Assembly: GCA_949987565.1 (NCBI GenBank) | Contig: OX465109.1 | Span: forward strand, 22,709,727 to 22,773,726 | DNA from: Luidia sarsii | Lineage: Eukaryota; Echinodermata; Asteroidea; Paxillosida; Luidiidae | Length of the DNA stretch: 64,000 bases | Direction: 5' to 3' | Part shown: in pieces, positions 63,901 to 64,000 of the stretch | How positions within the stretch are numbered: the stretch's first letter is position 1 | Layout: each line of letters opens with the position of its first letter | Translations under genes and position numbers: made by a program | Notes under the pieces: model-generated | Told to the model about the DNA's origin: nothing | Databases searched by the model: none | Seen by the model: the letters and a program-made list of their open reading frames with translations, nothing else

Positions 63901-64000
63901 TCACTCTCCTGTCATGTCATGTTTCAATACCACAATGCGCCTGGCTGAGATACACGTAACTCTCCTGCCATGTCATGTTTCAATACCGCAATGTGCCTGA
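60916..64000 (+). repeat. D block, copy 4, open at the window end
   Basis: This is a copy of 55,255-58,339 at a constant offset of 5,661 bp (101 monomers plus 5 bp) that is still continuing at base 64,000. Paired markers are CTGATAGTG (about 55,310 and 60,971), the GTCTATCTCC run (55,826 and 61,487), ACAGTACATG (56,606 and 62,267), CGGACTG (57,440 and 63,101) and TATATTAATG (57,931 and 63,592). The few differences I noticed include CCGGAATGAG (about 62,980) and GCCACGTCATG against GCCACGTCAAG (about 63,016 and 57,355). The array must extend beyond this window. Confidence 0.9.

Larger units (their letters stand above)
1..64000 (+). repeat. 56-bp satellite DNA array filling the window
   Basis: One monomer of about 56 bp repeats head to tail through the whole window, about 1,140 copies, all in the same orientation. 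Taking the C of CGCAATGCGCC as position 1, landmarks in order are CGCAATGCGC (1-10), CTGACTGTGATACACGTCA (11-29), CTCCTGCCATGTCATG (32-47) and TTTCAATAC (48-56). CpGs lie at 1-2, 8-9 and 25-26. Spacing between diagnostic variants is almost always an exact multiple of 56; the exceptions trace to a few monomers of 55, 57, 58, 61 or 62 bp. No unique DNA, transposon or inverted segment interrupts the array. This is typical of eukaryotic satellite heterochromatin. The family and species are not recognised. Confidence 0.98.

Noticed and set aside
1..64000. Open reading frames of 63-220 codons on the plus strand as protein-coding genes
   Set aside because: All translate the satellite monomer in rotating register (peptide pieces such as MSCFNTAM and LLPCHVSIPQCA), overlap each other in several frames, and recur wherever the same monomer order recurs. 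There are no domains, regulatory context or unique sequence.
1..64000. CRISPR array
   Set aside because: The unit is a contiguous 56-bp repeat with no unique spacers. Variation is spread through the monomer and is itself copied in blocks, unlike a constant repeat alternating with unrelated spacers.
1..64000. CENP-B box
   Set aside because: The nearest part of the monomer, TTTCAATACCGCAATG, lacks the required TTCG and CGGG cores of the known 17-bp box. Centromere identity cannot be claimed from this.
1..64000. Telomeric or interstitial telomeric repeats
   Set aside because: No TTAGGG, TTTAGGG or similar short tandem motif was seen at either end or inside the array.
1..64000. Hairpin or palindromic binding sites in the monomer (CGCAATGCG, CATGTCATG, GTGATACACGTCAC)
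   Set aside because: Stems are only 3-4 bp and expected by chance in a 56-bp unit. I saw no sign of compensating changes.

Overview
The whole 64 kb window is one uninterrupted satellite DNA array. A monomer of about 56 bp is repeated head to tail in a single orientation roughly 1,140 times, from base 1 to base 64,000. I found no unique-sequence gap, transposable element, RNA gene, CRISPR array or believable protein-coding gene. The consensus monomer is 50% GC. Its plus strand is pyrimidine-rich (by hand count of the consensus: 18 C, 16 T, 12 A, 10 G) and it carries three CpG sites. An array this long, with nested higher-order repeats (HORs) and variation concentrated at CpG sites, points to constitutive heterochromatin (pericentromeric, centromeric, subtelomeric or interstitial) of a eukaryote whose DNA is probably CpG-methylated. 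The species cannot be named from the sequence, and I do not recognise this 56-bp family.

Layout. (1) 1-12,318: two large HOR copies, A and B, locked at an offset of 5,991 bp over about 5.07 kb. Each contains nested sub-repeats of about 1.4 kb. The last ~1.26 kb of B is replaced by other satellite material. (2) 12,319-30,630: a mosaic. It opens with a third, shortened copy (C) and continues with three copies of a ~2 kb C module (13.8, 18.5 and 28.8 kb), E blocks, and a relocated copy of the third sub-repeat of A (27.3-28.65 kb). (3) 21,840-27,210 and 30,632-36,338: a ~5.4 kb duplication at offset 8,792 bp, with one 336-bp insertion in the second copy. Each copy contains a pair of ~2 kb segments spaced 3,192 bp apart. 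(4) 36.3-44.1 kb: an F block present twice (offset about 3,865 bp), two 225-bp four-monomer units in tandem, a 168-bp three-monomer HOR, and another E block. (5) 44.1-51.1 kb: the least regular part, with more private substitutions and only short-range duplications. (6) 51.1-64.0 kb: D blocks, a second large HOR system, repeated at offsets of ~3.3-3.4 kb and then 5,661 bp and still continuing at the window end.

The open reading frames in this window are by-products of the repeat. Since 56 is not a multiple of 3, each frame shifts at every monomer and passes through all three registers over 168 bp. The consensus has two TGA stops in one register. Where a linked variant removes both (CTGACTGTGA to CTGGCTGCGA), frames run longer, up to 220 codons at 50,655-51,317. 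Nothing suggests that any of these is translated. The interest of the window lies in its repeat architecture and how it evolved.
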